Of a stretch of DNA of 64,000 nucleotides, positions 42,546 to 51,342 are shown in pieces. Numbering within the stretch: position 1 is the stretch's first letter; the number at the start of each line of letters is the position of its first letter. The position numbers and the translations under genes are program-made. The DNA lies in contig NZ_JBMHHY010000007.1 of the NCBI RefSeq assembly GCF_049739465.1, positions 276,065 through 340,064 on the forward strand, in the 5' to 3' direction. The notes below the pieces were generated by a model. It was not told where the DNA came from. It did not search any database and saw only the letters and a list, made by a program, of their open reading frames with translations. The DNA is from Embleya sp049739465 (GTDB taxonomy: Bacteria > Actinomycetota > Actinomycetes > Streptomycetales > Streptomycetaceae).

Positions 42546-42860
42546 TCGGTCCCGGCCGTCGCCGGCGAGCCGGTCTGCCCCGGACCGAAGTCCGGTGCCG
42601 CGCCCGCCCGTTCGCCCGCCCATTCGCCCCGCGCGGCGGGCGCGGCAGGCCATCGGCGGGCGAACTACGCCTGGACTGCCGGGATTTCGCCAGTATTTGC
42701 CGGCCCGCGCCGCACCCCTTCGCGCCGCCCCGGGACCGTGTGAGTGTTTCGCTCGCTCGGGCACGAACCCGGCGGGCACGGTCGGCCGCGGCGCTCACGA
42801 GGCGCCTCCGGTCCATGCCGGATTCGTGGTCGAGGTCTGCCTTCCACTCGAGGAGCCTCG

Positions 42861-45800
42861 ATGAATCGAAGAATGACCACGGCCGGGACCGTCCTGGCCA
42901 TGCTCACCGGTCTCATGGTAGGGGTGGCGTCCCAACCGGCCTCGGCCGACCCGCCGTCCGCCACCGGCTCACAGGCACAGGCCGTGGCCGCCGCCGACCG
43001 CGCCGTCGGCAGCGGCATGGACTCGCTGGCCAAGGGCCCCGACGAACGTTATGAACGGCAGGCGGTGACCCCCTGGGTCAACGACCTGTACTCGGTCGCC
43101 TATCAGCGCACCTACCGCGGCCTGCCCGTGGTCGGCGGCGACGCGGTCGTCCTCGCCGACGGCCACGGCCGGGTCCGGGCCACCCAGGCCGCCACCGATG
43201 CCCGGATCGATGTACAGATCCAACCCACCGTCGCGGCCGGCGCCGCCGAGGCGACGTCCAGGACCAGGCTGGCCGCAGTGGACCGGGTCGAGTCGCACCG
43301 CCTGGTCGTCCGGGTCAGGGACGGGCACAGCAACCTGGCCTGGGAAACGGTGCTGGTCGGCCGTACCGCGAAGGCGCCCAGCCGGATGCACGTCTTCGTC
43401 GACGCGAGCACCGGCACGGTGCTCGACACCGTCGACGACGTCAAGGCCGGCACCGGCAACAGCCAGTGGAACGGCCCCAATCCGCTGGCCATCCAGACCG
43501 GCGGCTCGGCGGGTTCCTACCAGTTGAGCGACCCCACCCGGCCCGGCCTGACCTGTTCGGACTACGACACCGGCCAGGTCTTCACCAAGTCCACCGACTC
43601 GTGGGGCAACGGCCAGGCGGCCGGCAAGGAGACCGGCTGCGTCGACGTGATGTGGGCGGCCCAGCACGAGTGGAACATGCTGCGCGACTGGCTCGGCCGC
43701 AACGGCCACGACGGCAACGGCGGCAGCTGGCCGGTCAAGGTCGGCCTGAACGACGTCAACGCCTACTGGGACGGCTCGTCCGTGTCCATCGGCCACAACC
43801 AGGCGAACCAGTGGATCGGTTCGATGGACGTGGTCGGCCACGAATTCGGGCACGGCATCGACCAGTTCACCCCGGGCAGCACGAGCGGCGAGGCGGGTCT
43901 GGGCGAGGGCACCGGCGACATCATGGGTGCGCTGACCGAGGCGTACACCAACGAGCCGGCGCCGTACGACACCCCCGACTACACCGTCGGCGAGACGGTC
44001 AACCTGGTCGGCAACGGCCCGATCCGCTACATGTACAAGCCGTCCACCAACGGCGACCCGGACTGCTATAGCTCCTCCATCCCGAGCACCGAGGAGCACG
44101 CGGCGGCCGGGCCGCTCAACCACTGGTTCTACCTGCTCGCCGAGGGCACCAACCCCGGCGGCGGCAAGCCGACCAGCCCGACCTGCAACAGCAGTTCGCT
44201 CACCGGCGTCGGCATCCAGCAGGCCGGCAAGGTGTTCTACGGCGGCATGCTGCTCAAGACCAGCGGGATGACCTACAAGCGCTACCGCACCGCCACGCTG
44301 AGCGCGGCCAAGTCCCTCGACTCGACCTGCGGTCTGTTCAACAAGACCAAGGCCGCGTGGGACGCGATCAGCGTCGGTGCCCAGTCCGGTGACCCGACCT
44401 GCACCGCCGGTCCGGGACAGAACGACTTCTCGATCGCGCTCAACCCGACCGCCGGCACGCTGACCCCGGGCGCCGCCACCACGACCACGGTGAGCACGGC
44501 CGTGACCACCGGTGTCGCGCAGTCGGTCACCCTGTCCGCCGGCAATCTGCCCGCGGGCGTCACCGCGCAGTTCAACCCGGCGACCGTGCAGTCCGGGGGC
44601 AGCGCCGCGCTGACCCTGTCGGCGAGTTCCACGGCCGCGGCGGGCACCTACTCGGTGACCGTCACCGGCACCGGCTCCGGTGCCACGCACACCGCGCAGT
44701 ACACGCTGACCGTGACCGGTCCGGGCAACCCGGGCGGTGACCCGCCGAACATCGACGTGGCCAACGTCCAGGCACACCTGGCCCAGCTCAACTCGATCGC
44801 CAACCAGAACGGCGGCAACCGCCGCGCGGGCAGCGCGGGGCACAGCGCGTCGGTGGCGTACATCAAGGGCAAGCTCCAGGCGGCGGGCTTCACCGTCGCG
44901 GAGCAGACCTGCACCTCGTGCAGCTACCAGTCCAACAACCTGATCGCCGACTGGCCCGGCGGCCCGACCGACTCGGTCGTGATGTTCGGTGCCCACCTGG
45001 ACAGCGTCCAGGCCGGCCCCGGCATCAACGACAACGGCTCCGGCTCCGCGACCATCCTGGAGAACGCCCTCGCGCTGGCCAAGGCCAACCCGACGCTGAC
45101 CAAGCACGTCCGGTTCGGCTGGTGGACGGGTGAGGAACAGGGCCTGGAGGGCTCCCAGTTCTACGTCGGCCAGCTCGGCTCGACGCAGCGCGCGGCGATC
45201 AAGAGCTACTACAACTTCGACATGGTGGCCTCGCCCAACGCGGGCTACTTCATCAACAACATCACCTCCCCCGCCGCCGCGCCGATGAAGGCGTACTGGG
45301 ACACGCTGAACCTGCAGCCCGAGGAGAACGTCGAGGGCCAAGGGCGCTCCGACGACTACTCGTTCCAGCAGGGCGGCATCCCGACGTCCGGCTACGCGGC
45401 CGGCGCCGACGCCACCAAGTCCTCGACCCAGGCGGCCAAGTGGGGCGGCAACGCCAACCAGTCCTACGACTCCTGCTACCACCAGTCGTGTGACACGACC
45501 ACCAACATCAACCCCACCGTGCTCTCCCGCAGCGCCAACGGCGTCGCGTACACCATCTGGAAGATCGCGGTCGGCGGCACCACGCCCACCAACGACTTCT
45601 CCGTCTCGGTCGCGCCCGGCTCGGGTACCGTCCAGCCCGGTGGCAGCACCACCACGACGGTGAACACCGCGACCACGAGCGGCGCGGCGCAGACGGTGTC
45701 GCTGACCTCGGGCGGCGCCCCCACCGGCGTCGGCGTGACCTTCAACCCGGGCTCCGTGCAGTCCGGGGCGTCCTCGACCGCCACCATCACGGTCGCGGCC

Positions 45801-46328
45801 AACACCACGCCCGGTACCTACCCGATCACCATCACCGGGACCGGTTCGGTCGCCCACTCGACCACCTACACACTCACCGTGGGCGGCACCGGTCCGGGTA
45901 GCTCGCTCAAGAACGGCGGCTTCGAACAGGGCACCGCCAACTGGACGCAGAGCGCCAACGACATCACCAACAGCACCCAGGCAACTGCGCACAGTGGCAG
46001 CTGGTACGCCTGGATGATGGGTTACGGCACCGCGAACACCGAAACCCTGAGCCAGTCCAACGTGACCGTCCCGGCGGGCGCGAAGCTGCGCCTGTGGGTG
46101 AAGATCACCACCGAGGAGGTCGGCAACACGGCCTACGACACCCTCGCCGTCCAGGTCGACGGCACCACGCTGGCCACCTACTCCAACGCCGACGCCACCG
46201 GCGCCTACGTGCAGAAGACGGTCGACCTGAGCGCCTACGCGGGCCGGACCATCACCCTGCAGTTCAAGGGCACCGAGGACCAGTCGGCGGCGACCACGTT
46301 CTTCCTGGACGACATCTCCATCTCCTGA
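42861..46328 (+). CDS. Secreted double protease: M4 metallopeptidase fused to M28 aminopeptidase
   Basis: A 1155-residue protein. Signal peptide (cleavage near ASA, residue 29), FTP/PepSY-type propeptide (about 35-195), then an M4 domain with VVGHEFGHGID (HExxH at 327-331) and GEGTGDIMGALTEAY. A beta-sandwich module (about 520-625, NDFSIALNPTAGTLTPG) precedes an M28 domain (about 630-900) with GAHLDS (His712), GINDNGSGSA, TGEEQGLEGS (Glu758-759), YNFDMVASPN and CYHQSCDTTTN. A second copy of the sandwich (NDFSVSVAPGSGTVQPG) and a C-terminal CBM-like jelly-roll (about 1015-1155) follow. Each half resembles a separate Streptomyces secreted enzyme (griselysin; SGAP-type aminopeptidase). One chain could cut internally and then trim N-termini. 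Start has GAGGAG upstream. Confidence 0.95.
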   Translation: MNRRMTTAGTVLAMLTGLMVGVASQPASADPPSATGSQAQAVAAADRAVGSGMDSLAKGPDERYERQAVTPWVNDLYSVAYQRTYRGLPVVGGDAVVLADGHGRVRATQAATDARIDVQIQPTVAAGAAEATSRTRLAAVDRVESHRLVVRVRDGHSNLAWETVLVGRTAKAPSRMHVFVDASTGTVLDTVDDVKAGTGNSQWNGPNPLAIQTGGSAGSYQLSDPTRPGLTCSDYDTGQVFTKSTDSWGNGQAAGKETGCVDVMWAAQHEWNMLRDWLGRNGHDGNGGSWPVKVGLNDVNAYWDGSSVSIGHNQANQWIGSMDVVGHEFGHGIDQFTPGSTSGEAGLGEGTGDIMGALTEAYTNEPAPYDTPDYTVGETVNLVGNGPIRYMYKPSTNGDPDCYSSSIPSTEEHAAAGPLNHWFYLLAEGTNPGGGKPTSPTCNSSSLTGVGIQQAGKVFYGGMLLKTSGMTYKRYRTATLSAAKSLDSTCGLFNKTKAAWDAISVGAQSGDPTCTAGPGQNDFSIALNPTAGTLTPGAATTTTVSTAVTTGVAQSVTLSAGNLPAGVTAQFNPATVQSGGSAALTLSASSTAAAGTYSVTVTGTGSGATHTAQYTLTVTGPGNPGGDPPNIDVANVQAHLAQLNSIANQNGGNRRAGSAGHSASVAYIKGKLQAAGFTVAEQTCTSCSYQSNNLIADWPGGPTDSVVMFGAHLDSVQAGPGINDNGSGSATILENALALAKANPTLTKHVRFGWWTGEEQGLEGSQFYVGQLGSTQRAAIKSYYNFDMVASPNAGYFINNITSPAAAPMKAYWDTLNLQPEENVEGQGRSDDYSFQQGGIPTSGYAAGADATKSSTQAAKWGGNANQSYDSCYHQSCDTTTNINPTVLSRSANGVAYTIWKIAVGGTTPTNDFSVSVAPGSGTVQPGGSTTTTVNTATTSGAAQTVSLTSGGAPTGVGVTFNPGSVQSGASSTATITVAANTTPGTYPITITGTGSVAHSTTYTLTVGGTGPGSSLKNGGFEQGTANWTQSANDITNSTQATAHSGSWYAWMMGYGTANTETLSQSNVTVPAGAKLRLWVKITTEEVGNTAYDTLAVQVDGTTLATYSNADATGAYVQKTVDLSAYAGRTITLQFKGTEDQSAATTFFLDDISIS

Positions 46329-46349
46329 CCACGCCCCCGACCCCGAGTC

Positions 46350-46384
46350 GCGCCCCGCTTCCGGCCCTCGCCGGAGCGGGGCGC
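46350..46384 (+). terminator. Terminator hairpin after the double protease
   Basis: GCGCCCCGCTTCCGG and CCGGAGCGGGGCGC pair with one bulged base around CCCTCG, 22 bp after the protease stop and between convergent genes. Confidence 0.8.
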
Positions 46385-46425
46385 GGCCTCGTTCCGGGCG
46401 GTACCAAACCGGGACGGGCCGCCGC

Positions 46426-46893
46426 TCAGTCGCGGTCGTGCGCGCGCAGCCGCCGGCCGACCGTACCCAGTGCCTCGGCCAGCACCGCAAGCTGCTCGCG
46501 ATCCAACACGTCGATCAGCACCTCCCGCACCCGAGCCACATGCGCCGGCGCCGCCGCCCGCAACCGCTCGGCGCCCTCGTCGGTGAGCACCGCGAAGACG
46601 CCGCGCGGCTGGTCGGGGCACGCCCGCCGGCGGACCAGGCCGAGCTTCTCCAGTTGGGCGACCTGGTAGGTGATCCCACTCTTCGAGGTGATCAGCCGCT
46701 CGGCCAACTCGGCCATCCGCAGCTCGCCTTCGGGTACGGCGGACAGGTGCACCAGGATCTCGTACTGCGGATGCGACAGGCCCGCCTCGTCCTTGAGCTG
46801 ACGCTCCAGCGCCCGATCCACCCGGTGTCCGGCCTCGACGAAGCCCGACCACGCGGCCATCTCCAGATCGTCCAGCCAACGCGGTTCGGTCAT
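46426..46893 (-). CDS. MarR family regulator
   Basis: A 155-residue MarR protein. The winged helix includes LSHPQYEILVHLSAVPEGEL, MAELAERLITSKSGITYQVA and the wing RRRACPDQPRGVFAVLTDEG. A cysteine in the wing (CPDQPRG) might allow redox sensing but this is speculative. It diverges from a DoxX gene with a perfect 18-bp palindrome between them. MarR-DoxX pairs often respond to quinones or oxidants. Confidence 0.93.
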   Translation of the reverse strand: MTEPRWLDDLEMAAWSGFVEAGHRVDRALERQLKDEAGLSHPQYEILVHLSAVPEGELRMAELAERLITSKSGITYQVAQLEKLGLVRRRACPDQPRGVFAVLTDEGAERLRAAAPAHVARVREVLIDVLDREQLAVLAEALGTVGRRLRAHDRD

Positions 46894-46949
46894 GCGCCCA
46901 AGCCTACTGAGCTTGTCGAAGCCCGAATCGGACGGTAGCGTCGAAGACC

Positions 46950-46967
46950 GAGTTCAAATTTGAACTC
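46950..46967. promoter_or_regulatory. Perfect 18-bp palindromic operator for the MarR regulator
   Basis: GAGTTCAAATTTGAACTC is an exact palindrome, strikingly AT-rich for this genome, between the divergent marR (start 46893) and doxX (start 47038). Form and position fit a MarR dimer site controlling both genes. Confidence 0.8.
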
Positions 46968-46990
46968 ATGATCTTGACACCCACCGCCCC

Positions 46991-47020
46991 CGCATCGCAT
47001 CGCATCGCATCGCATCGCAT
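46991..47020. repeat. Six tandem CGCAT units in the doxX 5' leader
   Basis: Six uninterrupted copies of CGCAT lie between the MarR operator and the ribosome binding site of doxX (AGGAGA, 47025-47030). Such a pentanucleotide array is prone to slippage and would change promoter-to-RBS spacing by 5 bp per step. Confidence 0.9.
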
Positions 47021-47037
47021 CGACAGGAGACACCCGC

Positions 47038-47586
47038 ATGTACTCCCCCGCCGAGACGACCCGGCGCACCCCCGACCAACCGCTCGCGCCCGGCCCGGCG
47101 CCGCACGGAACCGACCTCGGACTGGTGCTGCTGCGCATCGTGGTCGGCCTGACCATGGCCGGACACGGCACGCAGAAGTTGTTCGGCTGGTTCGACGGCG
47201 GCGGCCTGGACGGCACCGGGCAGTTCTTCACCGCGAGCGGCTACCCCTCCGGCAAGGCGATGGCGACGGTGGCCGGGCTCACCGAGACCTTCGGCGGCCT
47301 GGCCCTGGTGCTCGGCCTGTGCACCCCGTTGGCCGCCGCGGGGATCATCGGCACCATGATCAACGCCATCGCGGTCAAATGGGACGGCGGCTTCTTCGCC
47401 CCCGACGGCGTCGAGTACGAACTCCTGCTCACCGCGGCCGCCGCCACCCTCGCCCTGACCGGCCCGGGCCGCCTGGCCGCCGACCGCTTCCTGCCGTTCC
47501 TGCGCACCCACCGCATCGCCTACGGCATCGCCGCCATCGCGATCGGCGCGCTCACGGCCGGCATCGTCCTGCTGTTCCGCGACTGA
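47038..47586 (+). CDS. DoxX family membrane protein
   Basis: A 182-residue protein with four to five hydrophobic helices after a 28-residue cytoplasmic leader. GLVLLRIVVGLTMAGHGTQK, then FGWFDGGGLDGTGQFFTASG is the DoxX signature. Members associate with oxidoreductases and oxidative or quinone stress. The ATG at 47038 has AGGAGA upstream. Likely repressed by the divergent MarR protein. Confidence 0.92.
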   Translation: MYSPAETTRRTPDQPLAPGPAPHGTDLGLVLLRIVVGLTMAGHGTQKLFGWFDGGGLDGTGQFFTASGYPSGKAMATVAGLTETFGGLALVLGLCTPLAAAGIIGTMINAIAVKWDGGFFAPDGVEYELLLTAAAATLALTGPGRLAADRFLPFLRTHRIAYGIAAIAIGALTAGIVLLFRD

Positions 47587-47621
47587 CCCCGCCACACGGC
47601 CCGCCGGCGCGGCGACCCGAC

Positions 47622-48362
47622 TCAGGCCGGGGTCGGCGCAGCCGGCGCGGCGGGCGTCTCGCCATCCAGCGTCGCCGGGTCGATCACCTGGTCTGCGGGC
47701 GGCACGGCAGGCGTGCACTTCTTCCCGGACCGGGAGAACTTCATCGTCAGGTTGGTCTTCCCCGTCACCTTGACCAGCGTCGGGAATGGCCGACCCCGCT
47801 CCGGAACATGCACGGTCACCAGATTCCCGCTCTTGTTGGTCTTGCTCAGCGGAATCAGCTTCTTGCCGTCGATCGTGACGACCTCGCCCTTGCTGACACC
47901 GTCCGGGGAGCCCTCGAAAAGGCTGCCCAGAGTGCTGCCGGGTCCGCTCTCCGGGTCGTCGTCGTAGCTGATCTTCACATACTTGCCCTCGATCAACTTC
48001 CCCATCGCATTCGCATTGGGAGCCGGCGGCATGGTCTTGATCCAGAACGCGGCATTGCCCTTCATGTACATCACCGGGCCGATCTCGATGACGTCGACCG
48101 CCGAACCGTCGATCTTCATCGTGCCCTGACTGTCGGCGCCGCGCAGACAGAGGTCCACATCCTGCTTCTTGCCCTCGTTGTCGCCGCCACCGATTACCCG
48201 GACGTCGTCGGCCTTGCGCAACAAATCCAGAGCATCGCCGGCCAACGCCTTGGCGTCCTTGCTCGCGTTGGACTTCTCCGAGTCGTCGTTGCAGCCGGCC
48301 AACCCGCCGACGGCGAGCGCGACAACCGCCGAGACGACGACGGTGGAACGAATGATGCGCAT
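47622..48362 (-). CDS. LppX/LprG-like or uncharacterised secreted lipoprotein
   Basis: A 246-residue lipoprotein. Signal peptide MRIIRSTVVVSAVVALAVGG ends in lipobox LAGC. The mature part has KADDVRVIGGG, VDLCLRGADSQGTMKIDGSA and a beta-rich core ISYDDDPESGPG, with a Pro/Ala-rich C-terminus. The layout resembles lipoproteins that bind lipids in the Lpp family, but homology is weak by eye. The ATG at 48362 has AAGGAG upstream. Function unknown. Confidence 0.8.
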   Translation of the reverse strand: MRIIRSTVVVSAVVALAVGGLAGCNDDSEKSNASKDAKALAGDALDLLRKADDVRVIGGGDNEGKKQDVDLCLRGADSQGTMKIDGSAVDVIEIGPVMYMKGNAAFWIKTMPPAPNANAMGKLIEGKYVKISYDDDPESGPGSTLGSLFEGSPDGVSKGEVVTIDGKKLIPLSKTNKSGNLVTVHVPERGRPFPTLVKVTGKTNLTMKFSRSGKKCTPAVPPADQVIDPATLDGETPAAPAAPTPA

Positions 48363-48408
48363 GGTGGTGCTCCTTGGCACAGGTGAAGCGGGAACGCACT
48401 TGGTGTGC

Positions 48409-48481
48409 CTCAACGATCGATCAGCCACCACGCGGGAACAACGACTCCTTGATCAACTATCGTTGAGAAGCAGTCAACGAT
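48409..48481. promoter_or_regulatory. Repeated TCAACGAT elements upstream of the lipoprotein gene
   Basis: CTCAACGAT (48409-48417) and ATCGTTGAG (48459-48467) are exact 9-bp inverted repeats, and TCAACGAT recurs at 48474-48481. They lie 47-119 bp upstream of the lipoprotein start. Candidate operator array for a repressor. Confidence 0.45.
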
Positions 48482-48520
48482 GAGGGGGCCGGTTCGGCGA
48501 CAGCCGAACCGGCCCCCTCA
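48481..48520. terminator. Perfect 18-bp stem terminator hairpin
   Basis: TGAGGGGGCCGGTTCGGC (48481-48498) and GCCGAACCGGCCCCCTCA (48503-48520) are exact inverted repeats around GACA. It lies between two minus-strand genes, downstream of the DUF5988 gene. Confidence 0.85.
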
Positions 48521-48657
48521 CGGAAGCCGGATTCACAGGTGCGGTCGGTCGGCCGGCAGCCACGTTCTCGGCATGATCACGACCCCAGGTTGCCGAACAT
48601 CGGCAATGTCCGTCGGGCCGTCACGCCGGTCGACCCGAACCCGCCGTCCGTGCGCCC

Positions 48658-48870
48658 CTATTCGGCGATCACGAGATCATACGTCCAGCGATAGATCGAC
48701 AGTTCGCGGCCGTCCACCGTGGCGATCTCGCCGGTGCGCTCGAAGTTCGCCCGCCGACCCGCGCGGTCGGCGGTGATCCGATCGGGTTCGGCCCCCTCGG
48801 CGGTACGCGGGACCCGGCACGGCCGGCCGTGGTCGCCGGGTCCGGTCAAGAGCACGACTTCGGTCATCAT
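48658..48870 (-). CDS. DUF5988 family small protein
   Basis: A 70-residue protein with MTEVVLLTGPGD, ERTGEIATVDGRELSIYRWT and a C-terminal YDLVIAE, the pattern of DUF5988 proteins found near secondary metabolite or peptide genes in Streptomyces. The start is ATGATG at 48870/48867 with GGAGCGGAG upstream. Role unknown. The 138-bp stretch after its stop holds only the hairpin at 48481. Confidence 0.75.
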   Translation of the reverse strand: MMTEVVLLTGPGDHGRPCRVPRTAEGAEPDRITADRAGRRANFERTGEIATVDGRELSIYRWTYDLVIAE

Positions 48871-49143
48871 CCGATCACTGCTCCGCTCCTCCCGGGGCCC
48901 GGGGCGTACGCACCGCAGCCGACCGTTCGGCCCGCGCGAACGCCCGCGCCCGAGGTACGGAAGTCCCCTGCCGGGACCCCCGATTGGTGGTTGTCCGGGC
49001 AGTGAACTACCGGTCCGCGCCCGCGTACAGGGCCCGGGGGCGACCCTTGTGTAGCAGCCCGGATCCACACCGTGCGCCCGACCTGCTCAGCGCCCGTGCC
49101 CGGCCCCGAACCAACCTCGGGGAATCACCCGAATGGCGTAGCG

Positions 49144-50097
49144 TCAGCCGGCGTGCGGGGCGCCCAGATACGGAAACCCGGCCAGCAGGTCGGTGTGCGG
49201 CCCGATGTGGTCGCTGGTGATCCTGCCGTTGGACAACATGGTCAGCCGGGCCGAGGTGACATCGTCGGTGAGCGTGCGGCCGTTGGGGTAGCCCGCCGGC
49301 CGGTCCCGGTCGAAGCGCAGTACGTCCGGCAGGATCGTGCGCAACGCCCCCTCGGCGGCGGCCGTGTCGTAATTGCCGAAGTGTTCCAGCGCCGCGGTCC
49401 AGGGCTCGCGGTAGGTGTCCCAGTCCTGCGCCGGCTCGCCCGCGTTGTACGCCTCCTTGGCGTCCTCGGCGTTGAAGTATGCGGTCAACGACGGATGCGC
49501 GCCCCGGTCGACGGACCTGAGTTCGCCGTCCCGACGCAGGCTCACCCGGGCCCAGACGCCGATCACCGGATGGGCGGACAGTTCGGCGTTCGGCATCTCC
49601 AGGACCATGCCGAGGATGTTCTTGTCCGCGCCCCAGTCCACGCCGGTCCACTGGAAGTCCTTGACGATGCCGTCCAGATCGGCGAAGAACGGGTCACTGC
49701 GCAGCCCGGCGGCGAACCGGTACGGCCCGGCCTCGACCACGATCGGCTCGGCGCCCGTGCCCACCGGCGCGTCCGTGACGATCGGCTCGCCCGCCGCCTC
49801 GTGCGCACGCGCCTGGGCGCCGGTGGCCCGATACACGGTGACGGTCTGCCGTCCGTCGCGCGGCGCCGAGAAGACCATGCTGAACGCCACGTCGGCACGA
49901 TGGTCGCCGTCGGTGTCCACGTCGATCCGATAGACCGCGTCCGGATGGAAGGCGGCGCCGGCCTTGGCGATCGGGTAGGCGTTCATGATCAGCACGGTGC
50001 GCTCGCCCGGCACGGTGAAGGCGAACAGGTCGGTGAGGTCCAGTCGGGCATCGTCCATGGGGGACCGCAGGTCGGGTCCGCTGAGGTGGTGAGACAT
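49144..50097 (-). CDS. DUF4331 family protein
   Basis: A 317-residue protein with MSHHLSGPDLRSPMDDARLD, LTDLFAFTVPGERTVLIMNA and DAVYRIDVDTDGDHRADVAF, typical of DUF4331. The latter is a Ca-binding-like DxDxDxxxD loop. No signal peptide is seen. A C-terminal segment LPDVLRFDRDRPAGYPNGRT, then LTDDVTSARL is also characteristic. Function unknown. Confidence 0.9.
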   Translation of the reverse strand: MSHHLSGPDLRSPMDDARLDLTDLFAFTVPGERTVLIMNAYPIAKAGAAFHPDAVYRIDVDTDGDHRADVAFSMVFSAPRDGRQTVTVYRATGAQARAHEAAGEPIVTDAPVGTGAEPIVVEAGPYRFAAGLRSDPFFADLDGIVKDFQWTGVDWGADKNILGMVLEMPNAELSAHPVIGVWARVSLRRDGELRSVDRGAHPSLTAYFNAEDAKEAYNAGEPAQDWDTYREPWTAALEHFGNYDTAAAEGALRTILPDVLRFDRDRPAGYPNGRTLTDDVTSARLTMLSNGRITSDHIGPHTDLLAGFPYLGAPHAG

Positions 50098-50497
50098 GCG
50101 CCCAGCGTCGGGTACGGCCGGGCCGGTGCGTCGGTGCCGGCGAGCGACGCGCGCCGGGGATCACCCGTGCGGGCGCATACCGTCCGGCTCCGCATCAGGT
50201 GCCGCCGCACCGGACGCGGCGCCGGACGGCGGCCGCAGTGCCCCCGGCGGTGCCGGGGACGTCACCTCATGCACCCCTCCCTCGACGGTGACCACCACGA
50301 GCGGACATGTTCGGGAGCGCGAACACGTCCGAGCCCGACCCACGATGCCGCTCGGTGGATCGGCGCGGGACCCGCGAAGGTTGCCTTTCCTCTTACGAAA
50401 GTCGACCGCCCCGCCCACGAAAGTTGTCGGGCGGGCCCATCGGCGCATTCCGCCACCCCCACCCGCGCCCTTTCGGCCCGCCCGGCGGGCCATACGA
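50098..50497. other. 400-bp gene-free gap
   Basis: No open frame here has a plausible start, family or codon pattern. It contains ACGAAAGTTGTCGGG at 50417-50431, which recurs exactly at 61867-61881, and a GGCCCGCC/GGCGGGCC inverted repeat near 50475. Confidence 0.5.
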
Positions 50498-50531
50498 AAC
50501 GCCCGGCGTCCACGTGGGGACGCCGGGCGTT
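50498..50531. terminator. Perfect 14-bp stem terminator hairpin
   Basis: AACGCCCGGCGTCC (50498-50511) and GGACGCCGGGCGTT (50518-50531) are exact inverted repeats around ACGTGG. It lies 19 bp downstream of the VOC gene stop on the minus strand. Confidence 0.85.
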
Positions 50532-50550
50532 CGGCAGGAGTACGGCGAGG

Positions 50551-51342
50551 TCAGGAGGGTGCGGGCGCGGTCGCGTTGATCACCGCGAAGGCACCGCCCT
50601 GCGGGTCGGTGACCACGGCCATCCGACCGGCCATCATGTCGAACGGCGGCATGAGCACATTGCCGCCGGCCCGGACCAGTGCGTCGACCGTGCTGTCCGT
50701 GTCGTCCACGGAGAAGTAGGTCAGCCAGTGCGAGGGCGTCCCGGGCGGCAGTTGGTCGAGCCCCTGCATACCGCCGATCACCCGCCCACCCGCGCTGAGC
50801 GAGTAGTACTTGCCGTCGGTGCCCTCCATCGGCGCGGCCGACAGACCGAGAGCGGCGGCGCCGAACGTCGACGCGGCGCCGGTGTCACTCGTGTTGAGTT
50901 CGCTCCAGATCACCGCCCCCGGCTCGTTGACCACCTGCGCGCCGAAGAAGTCCCGGGCCTGCCACACCCCGAACACCGCACCGGTGGGATCGGCGGCGAT
51001 GAACATCCGACCGAGCGTCATCACATCCATCACCGGCGCCAGCACCGTGCCGCCCGCCTTGGTGACCGCCGCCTCGGTGGCGTCGGCGTCGGCGGCGGCG
51101 AGATAGGTGGTCCACGCGGTCGGCGGCGTCGGTCCCCCGTCCTGGGACATCGCCTTCATGATGCCCGCGACGGGCTTGCCGTTGAGCGAGCAGACCGCGT
51201 AACCGCCCGTCTCCGGTGGCCCGACCTCGCCCTGCCAGCCGAACAGGTCGCGATAGAAGTCGAGGGCCGCCTGCTGATCGGGGACCATCAGGTCGACCCA
51301 ACAGGGCGTACCGGGAAGGTAGGGCTTGGTGACGACGGGCAT
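50551..51342 (-). CDS. VOC family protein, two glyoxalase-like domains
   Basis: A 263-residue protein with two tandem VOC folds: residues 8-125 (GTPCWVDLMVPDQQAALDFY, then RDLFGW) and 137-258 (GAVIWSELNTSDTGAASTFG, then HWLTYFSVDDTDST). Such 27-kDa-antigen-like proteins may bind small hydrophobic ligands or metals; the substrate is unknown. The ATG at 51342 has GGAGG upstream. Confidence 0.9.
   Translation of the reverse strand: MPVVTKPYLPGTPCWVDLMVPDQQAALDFYRDLFGWQGEVGPPETGGYAVCSLNGKPVAGIMKAMSQDGGPTPPTAWTTYLAAADADATEAAVTKAGGTVLAPVMDVMTLGRMFIAADPTGAVFGVWQARDFFGAQVVNEPGAVIWSELNTSDTGAASTFGAAALGLSAAPMEGTDGKYYSLSAGGRVIGGMQGLDQLPPGTPSHWLTYFSVDDTDSTVDALVRAGGNVLMPPFDMMAGRMAVVTDPQGGAFAVINATAPAPS

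Noticed and set aside
46991..47020. CGCAT array as the start of a CRISPR
   Set aside because: Units are 5 bp without spacers; it is a simple microsatellite.
50161..50493. A 110-codon minus frame upstream of the DUF4331 gene
   Set aside because: Gly/Arg-rich start, no family and no credible start signal; treated as non-coding.
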